This document shows positions 44,784-53,680 of a DNA stretch of 64,000 bases, piece after piece. This DNA comes from Sulfurospirillum sp. Its GTDB lineage: Bacteria; Campylobacterota; Campylobacteria; Campylobacterales; Sulfurospirillaceae. Position 1 is the first letter of the stretch, and the number at the start of each line of letters is the position of its first letter. The position numbers and the translations under genes were made by a program. The stretch covers positions 62,001-126,000 of the forward strand of contig JADGDR010000007.1 of NCBI GenBank assembly GCA_016744795.1, written 5' to 3'. Under the pieces are notes generated by a model that worked only from the letters and a program-made list of their open reading frames with translations, did not search any database and was not told the DNA's origin.

Positions 44784-45482
44784 CTAGCTATTTTTAACTT
44801 TTTCATATTTATTTTCTATACTATAGCCATCAGAAAACTTTGTTATAAATGAACCATTTTTATTAAAAAAAGCAATATTGTTATTAGAATATATTACAAG
44901 TATTCCCTCATAAATTTTATCTCCTTTTTTTGACTTTAATATTTTACAATTACTCCAAACTTTACCTTTCTCAACATAACACCCATCTTCTATAAATTTT
45001 TCTACAGATTTAGAAGAATAATATTCTCCTCCTTTCATCGAAAGTACTCCAAGTAATACACTAATGAATCCTACATTCATTAAGAAAAAAAATATAGAAG
45101 AAATTATGTATGAAAATATTCCTGTAATTCCTACTGCTTTAGTAAAGTCATTATTTTTACTATCTAAATAGCTTAGAACTTTTTTTAAAAATACTAATTT
45201 TATAGGATTATGAAATTTATTTTTTATTTTCAATATTTTTATGTAAATATAAATAACCAAAACGACTATCATTAATATCATTATGATGATCTTGAAATTT
45301 GAAGGATTTTGTAAAAAAATTATACATTTTAAAAATATTTCAATTAGTGAAACTGTAATATGAATAAGTAAATTATATGTACTTAAATATACTTCATAAG
45401 TACTAAGTTTAAATAAATCAGCATCTATTCCATAACCTTTTAAATAGCCTATATTAAAATAATAGCCGGATATATATCCCAA
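44784..45482 (-). CDS. Hypothetical membrane protein, apparently 5'-frameshifted
   Basis: The open frame gives 232 residues with about four predicted helices (near 35-55, 63-83, 118-140 and 142-160) and a polar C-terminal half (YVEKGKVWSNCKILKSKKGDKIYEGILVIYS). I do not recognise the family by name. There is no ATG; the frame opens at a TTG after GYISGYYF-type sequence that looks internal. Upstream, another frame from ATG 45592 encodes MTAMRRKMEFKNRNKEKNNNK...IDLLIK. Adding one A in the AAAA run at 45503-45506 would join the two. The gene is either broken, shifted by a sequencing error, or genuinely short. It overlaps the pabC duplicate by 23 bases. Confidence 0.55.
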   Translation of the reverse strand: MGYISGYYFNIGYLKGYGIDADLFKLSTYEVYLSTYNLLIHITVSLIEIFLKCIIFLQNPSNFKIIIMILMIVVLVIYIYIKILKIKNKFHNPIKLVFLKKVLSYLDSKNNDFTKAVGITGIFSYIISSIFFFLMNVGFISVLLGVLSMKGGEYYSSKSVEKFIEDGCYVEKGKVWSNCKILKSKKGDKIYEGILVIYSNNNIAFFNKNGSFITKFSDGYSIENKYEKVKNS

Positions 45483-45658
45483 TGGTGCAAAATAGCAAAA
45501 ACTTTTATTAGTAAATCAATAATTCTAATTTTATTATTATTTTTTTCTTTATTTCTATTTTTAAATTCCATTTTTCTTCGCATCGCAGTCATTCTTATTT
45601 TCCTATTTCCATGAATATATAAATTGTATTAAAGTATTAAATTGCTCATCACAATAAA

Positions 45659-46042
45659 CTATCTCTCACCTACATCAAATATAATCTGCTTCGTTACATG
45701 TAATAACTCTTCTATATTGTTTTTACATATCTCAAAAATAATCTCTGCATCTAAATCAAAATAGTGATGAGACAATATATCTCGAATGCCTTTAACTTGT
45801 TTCCATGGTATGGTGGGGTAGTTTTTTAAAAGTTTGTTTTGTGAAAGTTTATCTATGTTTTTAAACCCTTCACCAATAGCAATAAGTCTCATTGAAATGC
45901 TATCAAGTTTTTCTAAACCTTCATCATCTTTTAGAAAATCATCACAAGAAGTTATCTCTTTACATCTTCTTTTTATCAACTCTAATGAAAATTTCACATC
46001 TTCTAAGGTTGATGAAATCATCTTTTTATTATCACTAAGCAT
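45659..46042 (-). CDS. hepT: HepT-like HEPN toxin of HepT-MntA pair
   Basis: This is a 127-residue HEPN-domain protein (DUF86 type). The ribonuclease motif R-x4-H-x-Y is present as RDILSHHY within KQVKGIRDILSHHYFDLDAE, so it is likely active. In known pairs the MntA nucleotidyltransferase AMPylates the Tyr of this motif and so neutralises the toxin. It overlaps mntA by 8 bases, with mntA first, the usual order. The pair lies between pabB and the rearranged pabC region. One palindrome copy (45693-45704) reads as LLHVTKQ. Confidence 0.88.
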   Translation of the reverse strand: MLSDNKKMISSTLEDVKFSLELIKRRCKEITSCDDFLKDDEGLEKLDSISMRLIAIGEGFKNIDKLSQNKLLKNYPTIPWKQVKGIRDILSHHYFDLDAEIIFEICKNNIEELLHVTKQIIFDVGER

Positions 46043-46322
46043 AAATTAAATCTTTTTTTATCATATCTAGGAAAAATGGCTTTATATTTTTATGTTCTCT
46101 TATGATGTCTACTCTCATATGCAAATCTTCTTCTATCTGTTCTTTTACAGCAATCATATCAAACATGCTAGGTTTCATCTGTACAAATATATCTATATCG
46201 CTACTTTGTGTAGCTTCTTCTCTCGCATAGCTACCAAATATTCCTATTTTTTCAACAGCATATTTAGAACGAAACTCCGCAGAGTGTTCTTTAAGATAAT
46301 TCAATATTTCATTTTTTGTCAC
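46035..46322 (-). CDS. mntA: MntA-like nucleotidyltransferase antitoxin
   Basis: The 95-residue minimal nucleotidyltransferase has the active site GSYAREEATQSSDIDIFVQM, the GS-x10-DxD pattern with both Asp present. A third acidic residue is in MRVDIIRE. It should transfer AMP to HepT and detoxify it. The start MTKNEILNYLKEHSAEF fits the family. A 34-base gap separates it from pabB. Confidence 0.9.
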   Translation of the reverse strand: MTKNEILNYLKEHSAEFRSKYAVEKIGIFGSYAREEATQSSDIDIFVQMKPSMFDMIAVKEQIEEDLHMRVDIIREHKNIKPFFLDMIKKDLIYA

Positions 46323-46356
46323 GATAAACTCCTAAAATATTTTTATTATTATAACA

Positions 46357-47292
46357 TTATACATAAACCTTATCTTTCATCTCTTCGTACTCACTTAAGG
46401 CATCACTCTCTATGGTAATCCCTCCTCCGCTTTTAAAAACGTAAGCATCTTCTGTTTTTTCTATAAAACGTATCATTACAGCACTATCAAAACTTTTTCC
46501 GTCGTAGTAGCCAAAAATGCCTGTGAAGAAACCTCTTTCGTAGTTTTCAATTTCTTTTATAATCTCTACTGTTTTTTTCTTTGGTGTTCCTGTAATTGAG
46601 CCTGCTGGGAGCATTGAGAAAATTAAGTCGCCTAATTTTTCATGCCAATTATCTTGTAAATCTGCTGTTATTTTTGAGCTGACTTGGAGTAGTTCTTTTT
46701 TTCCCGCATTTATCGAATCAATATATCTGAATTTTTCTACTTGAATATTCTTAGCTACTATGCCGAGGTCATTTCTAAGAAGATCCACCACCATAGTGTG
46801 TTCACTCATCTCTTTTTGATTTGCTAAGATTCTTTCCATTGCATGAGGTATACTTGCTTCAATAGTCCCTTTCATAGGATATGTACTTATCTGATTATCT
46901 TTTATTTGAACAAATCGTTCAGGAGAGAAACAGACAAATTTATTTTTTACATGTAGTTTAAAAGGAGCATTTGCACTATGAAAAATATCTTCTAAGTCTA
47001 TCTCACCTTCCAACTTCGTTTCAAATGTGAGATTGAGTAAATAGGTATTGCCTTTTTTTATCTCATTTTTGACTTTTTTAAGACCTTTTTTGTACTCATC
47101 AAAGCTTACATGTAAACGTTTTGTAATATTGGTTTTTTTCTTAGTTTTTTTCTTTATGTAGTTTCTAAAATTACCTAGTTGAAACTGGACATTTTCATCT
47201 TCTAAAATCCAGTTTTTCATCTCAAAATCAATGGCAAAAAAAATAGGTTTTCTTTTTTTACCGCACTCATTTAACCTCTCAATTAGCTCCAA
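46357..47292 (-). CDS. pabB: Aminodeoxychorismate synthase component I
   Basis: PabB converts chorismate with ammonia to aminodeoxychorismate, the precursor of PABA. The 311-residue protein is a compact chorismate-binding domain. It shows [28 protein letters not shown] (the metal-binding region), [18 protein letters not shown] and [17 protein letters not shown] at the C-terminus. The TIEAS version of the PxKGT motif and the size favour PabB over TrpE. It overlaps pyrB by 14 bases. pabC is 2.7 kb downstream on the same strand. Palindrome copies at 46946 and 47105 read as LHVKNK and RLHVSF. Confidence 0.9.
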   Translation of the reverse strand: MELIERLNECGKKRKPIFFAIDFEMKNWILEDENVQFQLGNFRNYIKKKTKKKTNITKRLHVSFDEYKKGLKKVKNEIKKGNTYLLNLTFETKLEGEIDLEDIFHSANAPFKLHVKNKFVCFSPERFVQIKDNQISTYPMKGTIEASIPHAMERILANQKEMSEHTMVVDLLRNDLGIVAKNIQVEKFRYIDSINAGKKELLQVSSKITADLQDNWHEKLGDLIFSMLPAGSITGTPKKKTVEIIKEIENYERGFFTGIFGYYDGKSFDSAVMIRFIEKTEDAYVFKSGGGITIESDALSEYEEMKDKVYV

Positions 47293-48154
47293 TGAGCTTC
47301 TCCAGCACCGCCATCCTTACTGCAACTCCATTTTTGACTTGTTCGAGTACTTTGCATCTAGAATCTCTAAGCATTGCATCATCAATGTCCACATTTCTAT
47401 GAACTGGTCCAGGATGAAGTAAAAGTATGTTTTTATCTCCAACTAACTCTTGTGTTATACAAAAATCCGTTGCATAATCTTTTAGAGAACCATATATTTG
47501 GTTTTTATGACGTTCTGTTTGTGTTCTTAGGCTCATCACTATTTGAACCTCTTCAATTACTTCTTTAAGATTATGGCTAGTTTTTAACGTAGTTTCAGGT
47601 AAAAAATGAGGAGGCGCTACTAATGTAACATCAAGTCCATAACGTGTCAAAAGTTCAATATTCGAGTTTGCTACGCGTGAGTTTTTTATGTCTCCAACTA
47701 TTGCTATCTTTACGCCTTTTAGGTCTTTGAAGTATCTGGTCATTGTGAACAAATCTAAAAGTGCTTGAGTAGGGTGTGCATGAGGTCCATCTCCACCGTT
47801 TAAGATTGGACAATTTACATAATTTGAAAGCATATGAGGAACACCTGAATTTTTATGTCTGACAACTATGGCATCTGGTCCCATAGCATCAAGGTTTGCA
47901 GCTGTATCAAAAAGAGTTTCACCCTTACTTGATGAACTTTTTGAAACATCAAGACTAACCACATTTGCACCAAGTCTTTTTGCTGCTACTTCAAAGCTAC
48001 TTCTTGTTCTTGTTGAATTTTCAAAGAAAATTGTGATAATCATTTTATCTTTTAAAATCTCTCTTTGTTTTTCATCCAAAAATTCTTCAGCTCTTTTAAA
48101 AAGGGCGTTAACCTCATCTATTGAAAAGTCTCTAGTATTGATTAGGTGTTGCAA
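47279..48154 (-). CDS. pyrB: Aspartate carbamoyltransferase catalytic subunit
   Basis: PyrB condenses carbamoyl phosphate and aspartate in pyrimidine synthesis. The 291-residue protein has the carbamoyl-phosphate loop [20 protein letters not shown] (about 47-66), the SSSKGET loop, and [13 protein letters not shown]; the aspartate-side loop ends [14 protein letters not shown]. No regulatory PyrI gene is visible. It overlaps pabB and lies 19 bases after bioD, so pyrimidine, folate and biotin genes share an operon. Confidence 0.97.
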   Translation of the reverse strand: MQHLINTRDFSIDEVNALFKRAEEFLDEKQREILKDKMIITIFFENSTRTRSSFEVAAKRLGANVVSLDVSKSSSSKGETLFDTAANLDAMGPDAIVVRHKNSGVPHMLSNYVNCPILNGGDGPHAHPTQALLDLFTMTRYFKDLKGVKIAIVGDIKNSRVANSNIELLTRYGLDVTLVAPPHFLPETTLKTSHNLKEVIEEVQIVMSLRTQTERHKNQIYGSLKDYATDFCITQELVGDKNILLLHPGPVHRNVDIDDAMLRDSRCKVLEQVKNGVAVRMAVLEKLIGAN

Positions 48155-48173
48155 TGTTAATCCTCTTATGATA

Positions 48174-48812
48174 TTAAATAGATTTTAGCAAATTTTGACT
48201 TAATAATCTTATATCGTCTTGTAAATTAATGATTTTTTTATAGTATGGCAAAGTTGTAATTTCAAAACTCTCTTTGTTATCTCTAAAATTTACACACCAT
48301 TCATACTCTACATGTAAAGAATCTAACAAGTTAATATTGAGTAAAGTGTCATTTATGCAACCAAGATTAGCATGGCTAACTAAAAGAGTAACTGCATTAA
48401 ATTCTTTTATAAAATCATACATGTAAAGCTTTTCATCAACAGGAACCATGATTCCACCAGCACCCTCAATAAGTACTATGTCACTTACTTTTGCTATCTT
48501 TTCAAATGCCTCATGTATGGCTTTCATATCTATTTTTTCTTCACCTTTAGATACACAAGGAGCCGCGGGAAGTTCATATTGAATTGGCACAATATCTTTA
48601 CATGTAAAGCTTTTTAGATTTGAATTATACTTTTGTGCCGTTTCTAAAAGAAGCTTACCGTCCACAGGATACTCTACTACGCCAGTTTCTATAGGTTTAA
48701 AAACTCCTACATTTAAGCCTTGTCTGCTCAACTCTTTTATGAGTTTACATGTAGCGTATGTTTTTCCTACATCTGTGTTTGTTGCTGTTATAAAAACTGG
48801 TCTGTATTTCAT
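48174..48812 (-). CDS. bioD: Dethiobiotin synthetase
   Basis: BioD closes the ureido ring of dethiobiotin with CO2 and ATP. The 212-residue protein has the P-loop [27 protein letters not shown] with the catalytic Lys, and [13 protein letters not shown]. It overlaps the deaminase gene by 4 bases. Palindrome copies at 48306, 48418, 48596 and 48744 make it the second most motif-rich gene; they read as SLHVEY, LYMYD, FTCKD and ATCK. The other bio genes are not in the window. Confidence 0.95.
   Translation of the reverse strand: MKYRPVFITATNTDVGKTYATCKLIKELSRQGLNVGVFKPIETGVVEYPVDGKLLLETAQKYNSNLKSFTCKDIVPIQYELPAAPCVSKGEEKIDMKAIHEAFEKIAKVSDIVLIEGAGGIMVPVDEKLYMYDFIKEFNAVTLLVSHANLGCINDTLLNINLLDSLHVEYEWCVNFRDNKESFEITTLPYYKKIINLQDDIRLLSQNLLKSI
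48596..48609. repeat. Palindrome CTTTACATGTAAAG in bioD
   Basis: A perfect 14-bp palindrome, read as SFTCKD. Variants lie nearby at 48306, 48418 and 48744. Confidence 0.9.
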
Positions 48813-49771
48813 GAAATTTTTCCTTCTAAAAAAGAAGCATCAAATGAATTTTGAATAAGCTTTTTTAATTCATCTTCATTCATATTTAAATCTTTTACTA
48901 AGGCTTCATAATTTTCATTTAAATAACCCCCAAAATATGCTGGGTCATCAGAGTTTACCATTACATGTAAACCTTTTTTTAATAGCTTTAATATATTATG
49001 ATTTTTCATACTCTTCACTGCTTTTAGTTTTGTATTTGATAAAGGACAGACCGTTAAAGGGATTTTGTTTTGTTTAAGATACTCTAATAGTTTTTCATCT
49101 TCATCACATCTTATACCATGGTCTATTCTGTCTACATGTAAAAGATTTATTGCTTCCCAAATGTAACTCGCATCTCCCTCTTCTCCTGCATGAGCTACTA
49201 GTTTATAACTTTGTTTTTTTGCCTCTTCAAAAACTTCTTTAAACTTAGATGGAGGGTTTCCTAGTTCACTTGAATCTAAACCTACGGCTATTATTTTATT
49301 TTTAAAAGGTTCAGCTTCTTTTAGAGTTTCAAATGCCTCTTTTTGACTTAGGTGTCTTAAAAAACTCATGATTAAAAATGAACTTATTTCTAATTCATTT
49401 TTTGCTTTTTCTAATGCCCTACTAATACCATTAATAACAGTTTCAAACTTTACTCCTCTACTCGTGTGAGTTTGAGGATCAAACATTATCTCTGTATGAA
49501 CTATATTTTGTTCTTTACATGTAAGCAAATATTCCCAAGTTAACTCAAAAAAATCTTGCTCTTTTATGAGTACAGTTGCTCCTGCATAATAGATATCTAA
49601 AAAAGACTGCAAAGAGTTAAAATTATAAGCTTCTTTTACTTCAGCTACGGTTTTAAAGGGTATCTTGATTTTGTTTTTTTTAGCCAATCTAAACATAAGT
49701 TTAGGTTCTAAAGTACCTTCAATATGTAAATGGAGTTCTGCTTTTGGTAGTTTTTGGATTAAATTTTTCAT
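48809..49771 (-). CDS. Adenine/adenosine deaminase family protein
   Basis: The 320-residue metal-dependent deaminase has the first zinc ligands in [13 protein letters not shown], the next in [11 protein letters not shown] with the catalytic Glu, then [18 protein letters not shown] and [15 protein letters not shown] with the metal-binding Asp pair. The DPAYFGGY...N ending is characteristic of the adenine deaminase branch, so hypoxanthine production from adenine is the likelier reaction; adenosine as substrate is the alternative. It overlaps bioD by 4 bases. Palindrome copies at 48960, 49132 and 49513 read as GLHVMV, LLHVDR and LLTCKE. Confidence 0.85.
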   Translation of the reverse strand: MKNLIQKLPKAELHLHIEGTLEPKLMFRLAKKNKIKIPFKTVAEVKEAYNFNSLQSFLDIYYAGATVLIKEQDFFELTWEYLLTCKEQNIVHTEIMFDPQTHTSRGVKFETVINGISRALEKAKNELEISSFLIMSFLRHLSQKEAFETLKEAEPFKNKIIAVGLDSSELGNPPSKFKEVFEEAKKQSYKLVAHAGEEGDASYIWEAINLLHVDRIDHGIRCDEDEKLLEYLKQNKIPLTVCPLSNTKLKAVKSMKNHNILKLLKKGLHVMVNSDDPAYFGGYLNENYEALVKDLNMNEDELKKLIQNSFDASFLEGKIS

Positions 49772-49836
49772 AAAATTATTATAGCAAAATTTATATTTTC
49801 TATATAAGAGTACTTTTAGGAATACAAAACTTATGC

Positions 49837-49842
49837 TATAAT
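49837..49842 (+). promoter_or_regulatory. Extended -10 promoter of the NhaC-type gene
   Basis: TGCTATAAT (49834-49842) is an extended -10 element. The start codon lies 27 bases downstream, preceded by AGGAGG. Confidence 0.6.
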
Positions 49843-49868
49843 TTACAGTTAATTTTTAGGAGGATTTT

Positions 49869-51569
49869 TTGAATAGTAGATTTAAATTAATTTTTGCATT
49901 ACTTTTTTTACCATTAGTACTTTTTGCTGATGCCAAAAGCAATGCTGAGACATACGGCATATTAACGTTGATTCCACCTTTTGTGGCAATAGCTTTAGCA
50001 TTTATAACAAAAAACGTTATTTTTTCACTATTTATGGGTATTTTTAGTGGAACATTTCTTATAAATATATCTGGAAACAATATATTTGCTGCGTTATACA
50101 GTGCTTTTATAGACCTTGTAAGCAAAATGGTAGGAAGCATGGCAGATTCTTGGAATGCAGGAATTATACTTCAGGTACTAACTATTGGTGGACTTATAGC
50201 AGTCATCACCAAGATGGGTGGACCACGTGCTATCGCTGAAAAACTAGCTAAAAAAGCAAAAACTCAGCGTTCAGCTCAAATATACACTTGGGTTATGGGA
50301 TTTTTTATCTTTTTTGATGATTATGCAAACTCACTTATCATTGGTCCTATTATGAGACCAGTTACAGATAAACTTAAAGTTAGTCGTGAGAAACTTGCTT
50401 TCATCATAGATGCAACTGCAGCTCCTGTTGCAGGAATTGCACTAATTTCAACGTGGATTGGTTATGAGATTTCACTTATAAAAGACGCTTATGCAATGAT
50501 AGGACAAGTTGACGTAAATGCATATGCTATCTTTGTTGAAACCATACCTTATAGATTTTACAATATTTTAATGTTAGCTTTTGTATTTTTTACAGCGTAC
50601 TTTTTACGTGAGTTTGGTCCTATGCACAAAGCAGCAAGTAGAGCAATTTCAACTGGTCAAGTTTATCATCCAGATGCAAATGTTATGATGAACCAAGAGA
50701 GTGCAACCCTCGAGCCTAAAGATAATCTTCAACACTCTATTTGGAATGCAATCATACCCATAGCAACTCTAATTGCAGTGGCATTTTTTGGATTTTATTT
50801 TAATGGATATCACGCTCTTGATGAAGCAGCAATGAAAATTGTTGATGCTAATCCATATGCTTTTTCATCAATCAGAGACTGCTTTGGTGGAGCTGATGCT
50901 TCTATTGTTCTTTTTGAAGCAGCTCTTTTTGCTTCAATTGTAGCAATTGGAATGGGTATGCAACAAAAAATGTTCAACCTTAGTGAAGCTTTGGAAACTT
51001 GGGTTCTTGGTGTAAAAGCCTTAGTTATTACAGGTGTTATTCTTATACTTGCTTGGTCTATCAGTGCTGTTATAAAAGAGCTTGGAACATCTACTTACTT
51101 AGTTTCAATTTTAACAGATGCAACTCCACAGATACTTTTACCTTCTATTATATTTATACTAGGTTCAATCATCTCTTTTGCAACTGGAACATCTTATGGA
51201 ACAATGGGAATCTTAATGCCTTTAGCAATTCCAATTGCAAATGCGGTAGGAATTCATACAGGACTTGAAGGCACTGAACTTCAAAACTATATTGTTCTAA
51301 ATATAAGTTCTGTTTTAACTGGTGCTATATTTGGTGATCATTGTTCCCCTATATCTGATACTTCCATACTCTCTTCCATGGGAGCATCTTGTGACCATAT
51401 GGATCACATTAAAACTCAGCTTTTCTATGCTCTGTTTGTAGGTATGGTAGCAATTATATTTGGTTATATACCAGCAGCTATGGGATTTTCTATGTATGTA
51501 GTTCTTCCTCTTGCACTTCTTGTTGTTGCTTTAACTGTAAGATTTTACGGTAAAAAAGTAGTAGCATAA
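49869..51569 (+). CDS. nhaC: NhaC family Na+/H+ antiporter
   Basis: The 566-residue membrane protein has about 11-12 helices. Translation starts at TTG 49869, supported by AGGAGG at 49859-49864. Family features are GGPRAIAEKLAKKAKT, the FIFFDDYANSLIIGPIMRPVTDK segment with the charged pair used by this family, and FGDHCSPISDTSILSSMGASCDH near the C-terminus. It should exchange Na+ for H+; similar proteins can instead carry malate/lactate or amino acids, so the substrate is inferred. It is transcribed alone and ends at a hairpin (51574-51600). Confidence 0.87.
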   Translation: MNSRFKLIFALLFLPLVLFADAKSNAETYGILTLIPPFVAIALAFITKNVIFSLFMGIFSGTFLINISGNNIFAALYSAFIDLVSKMVGSMADSWNAGIILQVLTIGGLIAVITKMGGPRAIAEKLAKKAKTQRSAQIYTWVMGFFIFFDDYANSLIIGPIMRPVTDKLKVSREKLAFIIDATAAPVAGIALISTWIGYEISLIKDAYAMIGQVDVNAYAIFVETIPYRFYNILMLAFVFFTAYFLREFGPMHKAASRAISTGQVYHPDANVMMNQESATLEPKDNLQHSIWNAIIPIATLIAVAFFGFYFNGYHALDEAAMKIVDANPYAFSSIRDCFGGADASIVLFEAALFASIVAIGMGMQQKMFNLSEALETWVLGVKALVITGVILILAWSISAVIKELGTSTYLVSILTDATPQILLPSIIFILGSIISFATGTSYGTMGILMPLAIPIANAVGIHTGLEGTELQNYIVLNISSVLTGAIFGDHCSPISDTSILSSMGASCDHMDHIKTQLFYALFVGMVAIIFGYIPAAMGFSMYVVLPLALLVVALTVRFYGKKVVA

Positions 51570-51573
51570 TCTC

Positions 51574-51600
51574 AAAGGAGGCAAATAAATTGCCTCCTTT
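51574..51600. terminator. Hairpin terminator between the nhaC gene and the XRE gene
   Basis: AAAGGAGGCAA (51574-51584), loop ATAAA, then TTGCCTCCTTT (51590-51600). The 11-bp perfect stem lies between convergent genes and can serve both. Confidence 0.85.
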
Positions 51601-51605
51601 ATAAC

Positions 51606-51857
51606 TTACTCCAAAAATCTATTTATATCTATTTTTAGTGACTTAGAAATTTTATATAAATGTTCTAAATTAAAACGTTTATTATATTTGTTATTCTCAC
51701 AATTTGAATAAAAAGCAACAGATTTTATGCCAATATCTAAGGCCAAATCAGATTGTGTTATATTTTTACTCTCTCTATAAAATCTTACTTTTTTTGAAAT
51801 ACTCTTATGGAAATATTTGATTTCCTCTTCATTTGAATTACTAAAATCATTTTTCAT
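51606..51857 (-). CDS. XRE-family helix-turn-helix regulator
   Basis: The 83-residue DNA-binding protein contains a single Cro/C1-type HTH (about 20-80): KKVRFYRESKNITQSDLALDIG and SVAFYSNCENNKYNKRFNLEHLYKISKSL. There is no effector domain. It is transcribed alone, convergent with nhaC, with its promoter in the 127-base gap before the MCP gene. The target is unknown. Nothing nearby (no toxin, no phage gene) suggests a mobile element. Confidence 0.8.
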   Translation of the reverse strand: MKNDFSNSNEEEIKYFHKSISKKVRFYRESKNITQSDLALDIGIKSVAFYSNCENNKYNKRFNLEHLYKISKSLKIDINRFLE

Positions 51858-51984
51858 CTTATTTATCCTATAGGATTAATTTAATTTTAAACCTTATGGT
51901 TATATAATTTTAAAATATTTTACCTAAAGAATAAATTTAATCTAAAATTCTATTTTTTTTTAAAGTAAACACAAAAGGATTGTT

Positions 51985-53676
51985 ATGAATATTGCGTCAC
52001 GTGTTATCTCTATAGTTGTTGTATCTTTAGTTATACTGGGTTTATCATTGTCATGGTCTGCAAAAAGTAGTATTGAGCAAATGTCAAAAGATTTTTTTGT
52101 TAATTACGAGAAAAATATTTATTTAGAAAAAAAAATGAAACTAAAAGATGTAGTTTTAGTTGTTAATAGTATGGTAAAATCCATCTATGATATTCAAAAG
52201 AGTTTTGGAAAATCTGATGATGTTATTAAAAACATCATCAAAAAAGAGTTAAGAAATATCTCTTTTTTAAAAAATAATAGTGGATATATTTTTATTTTTG
52301 ATTATAATGGCAACTCAATATTAAATCCAAAAGATAAAAGTAAAGAGGGTTCAAATCTTTTATCTTTACAAGATACAAATGGAAAACATTATATTAAAGA
52401 ACTAATTAAAAAAGGTAAAACTGGTGGTGGAATAGTAGAATATATTTATGCAAAAGGTGTAGGACAAAAACGAGAACAAAAATTTAGCTATGCATTAAAT
52501 TTTGAACCTTTTTCTTGGATAATAGGAACAGGAATGTACGTAGGTGACGTTAAACAAAGTTTAGATGTCTTGGAAAAAAATTCAAAAATTAAAGAAAACA
52601 AGGAAATCATATCTTTATTAGTTATAACTCTGGGTATCATGCTCATAATAACAATAATAAGCATAATTCTTATTCGTAAAAATATAGTTGGTCCTTTAAG
52701 AAAAATGATAGATCATACAAAAGAGCTTTCAAGTGGAGATGGAGATTTAACAAAAAAACTTGAAGTAGTTGGAAAAGATGAAATTGCACAAGCTTGTATT
52801 GAGATAAACAAATTTATAGAAAAAGTAAAAAAATTAATAGCAGATGCAAAAAATCTTTCAAGTGAAAACTCTTCAATCTCACATGAATTATCTACAACTT
52901 CACTAAGTGTTGGCAAACTATTAGAAGATTCAACAAATGTAGTAAATAATGCAACTCAACAAGCTTCTACCGTAAAAGATGAAATGACTATTAGTATAAA
53001 TGAAGCAAAAGTATCAAAAAAAGAGTTAGTAGAAGCTAATGGTTTTTTAAGTGAAGCAAACCAATCAATTTTAAACTTAACAAAAGAGATAAAAATAAGT
53101 GCAACAACAGAAGTAGAACTTGCTCATAAAATTCAACAACTTAGTAGCGATACAGAACAAGTAAAAAATGTACTTTTAGTTATTGGTGATATTGCAGATC
53201 AAACAAACCTGCTAGCATTAAATGCTGCTATTGAAGCTGCACGTGCAGGTGACCACGGACGTGGATTTGCAGTTGTTGCAGATGAAGTAAGACAGTTAGC
53301 TGAGAGAACTCAAAAAAGTCTCATTGAAATAAATGCGACAATAAATGTTATAATTCAATCAATTATGGATTCAAGTGAGCAAATGACCACAAATAGTAAA
53401 AAAGTAGAAGAGTTAAGCCTAACAGCTGTAAATGTAGAACAGAAGATTACAGAACTTTCAACGGTTATGGGAAAGGCAACTAATATGGCAGATAAAACAG
53501 TTACAAGCTATATTCAAACGGGTGATGATATGACTGTTATAATTAAAAGTATAGGACAAATCAATGGTCTATCAACTCAAAATACAAGAAGTGTTGAAGA
53601 GATTGCAGCTGCAGCTGAGCATATGAATAAAATGACTGAAACACTTAACAACAAACTCTCAGAGTTTAGGACATGA
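51985..53676 (+). CDS. Methyl-accepting chemotaxis protein with single Cache sensor
   Basis: The 563-residue receptor has a helix at about 5-25, a periplasmic sCache-like domain (about 35-200: [40 protein letters not shown]), a second helix at about 212-232, HAMP, and the signalling domain. Its hairpin tip is [35 protein letters not shown]. The C-terminus has no CheR-binding pentapeptide. It should report a small periplasmic ligand to CheA/CheW. The next gene, a globin-EAL protein, starts 4 bases after its stop, so chemotaxis and cyclic di-GMP turnover are co-expressed here. Confidence 0.95.
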   Translation: MNIASRVISIVVVSLVILGLSLSWSAKSSIEQMSKDFFVNYEKNIYLEKKMKLKDVVLVVNSMVKSIYDIQKSFGKSDDVIKNIIKKELRNISFLKNNSGYIFIFDYNGNSILNPKDKSKEGSNLLSLQDTNGKHYIKELIKKGKTGGGIVEYIYAKGVGQKREQKFSYALNFEPFSWIIGTGMYVGDVKQSLDVLEKNSKIKENKEIISLLVITLGIMLIITIISIILIRKNIVGPLRKMIDHTKELSSGDGDLTKKLEVVGKDEIAQACIEINKFIEKVKKLIADAKNLSSENSSISHELSTTSLSVGKLLEDSTNVVNNATQQASTVKDEMTISINEAKVSKKELVEANGFLSEANQSILNLTKEIKISATTEVELAHKIQQLSSDTEQVKNVLLVIGDIADQTNLLALNAAIEAARAGDHGRGFAVVADEVRQLAERTQKSLIEINATINVIIQSIMDSSEQMTTNSKKVEELSLTAVNVEQKITELSTVMGKATNMADKTVTSYIQTGDDMTVIIKSIGQINGLSTQNTRSVEEIAAAAEHMNKMTETLNNKLSEFRT

Positions 53677-53680
53677 TTAT

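Larger units (their letters stand above)
44229..44806 (-). pseudogene. Broken duplicate of pabC
   Basis: This is a second, nearly identical copy of the gene at 43092-43679. The N-terminal part (44558-44806) reads ICFETIKVENGKLLNIKYHQ as in the intact copy, then runs out of frame after AKTLHVKNL. The rest continues in another frame (44229-44561). The break is a 10-base deletion: the intact copy has CCCTCTAAAG after the palindrome, and the copy here lacks it, with AAAG on both sides. The 3' end is also shortened. The duplicate differs in a block at 44391-44400, where it carries ACATGTAAA and the intact gene does not. It is probably non-functional. Confidence 0.9.

Noticed and set aside
45659-46322. 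HEPN-nucleotidyltransferase pair as part of a CRISPR or larger defence island
   Set aside because: No cas, restriction or other defence genes flank it; the pair alone is a standard HepT-MntA module.
48809-49771. Deaminase as an aminofutalosine deaminase of the menaquinone pathway
   Set aside because: The [11 protein letters not shown] and CPLSN motifs fit the adenine/adenosine deaminase family, and no mqn gene is nearby.
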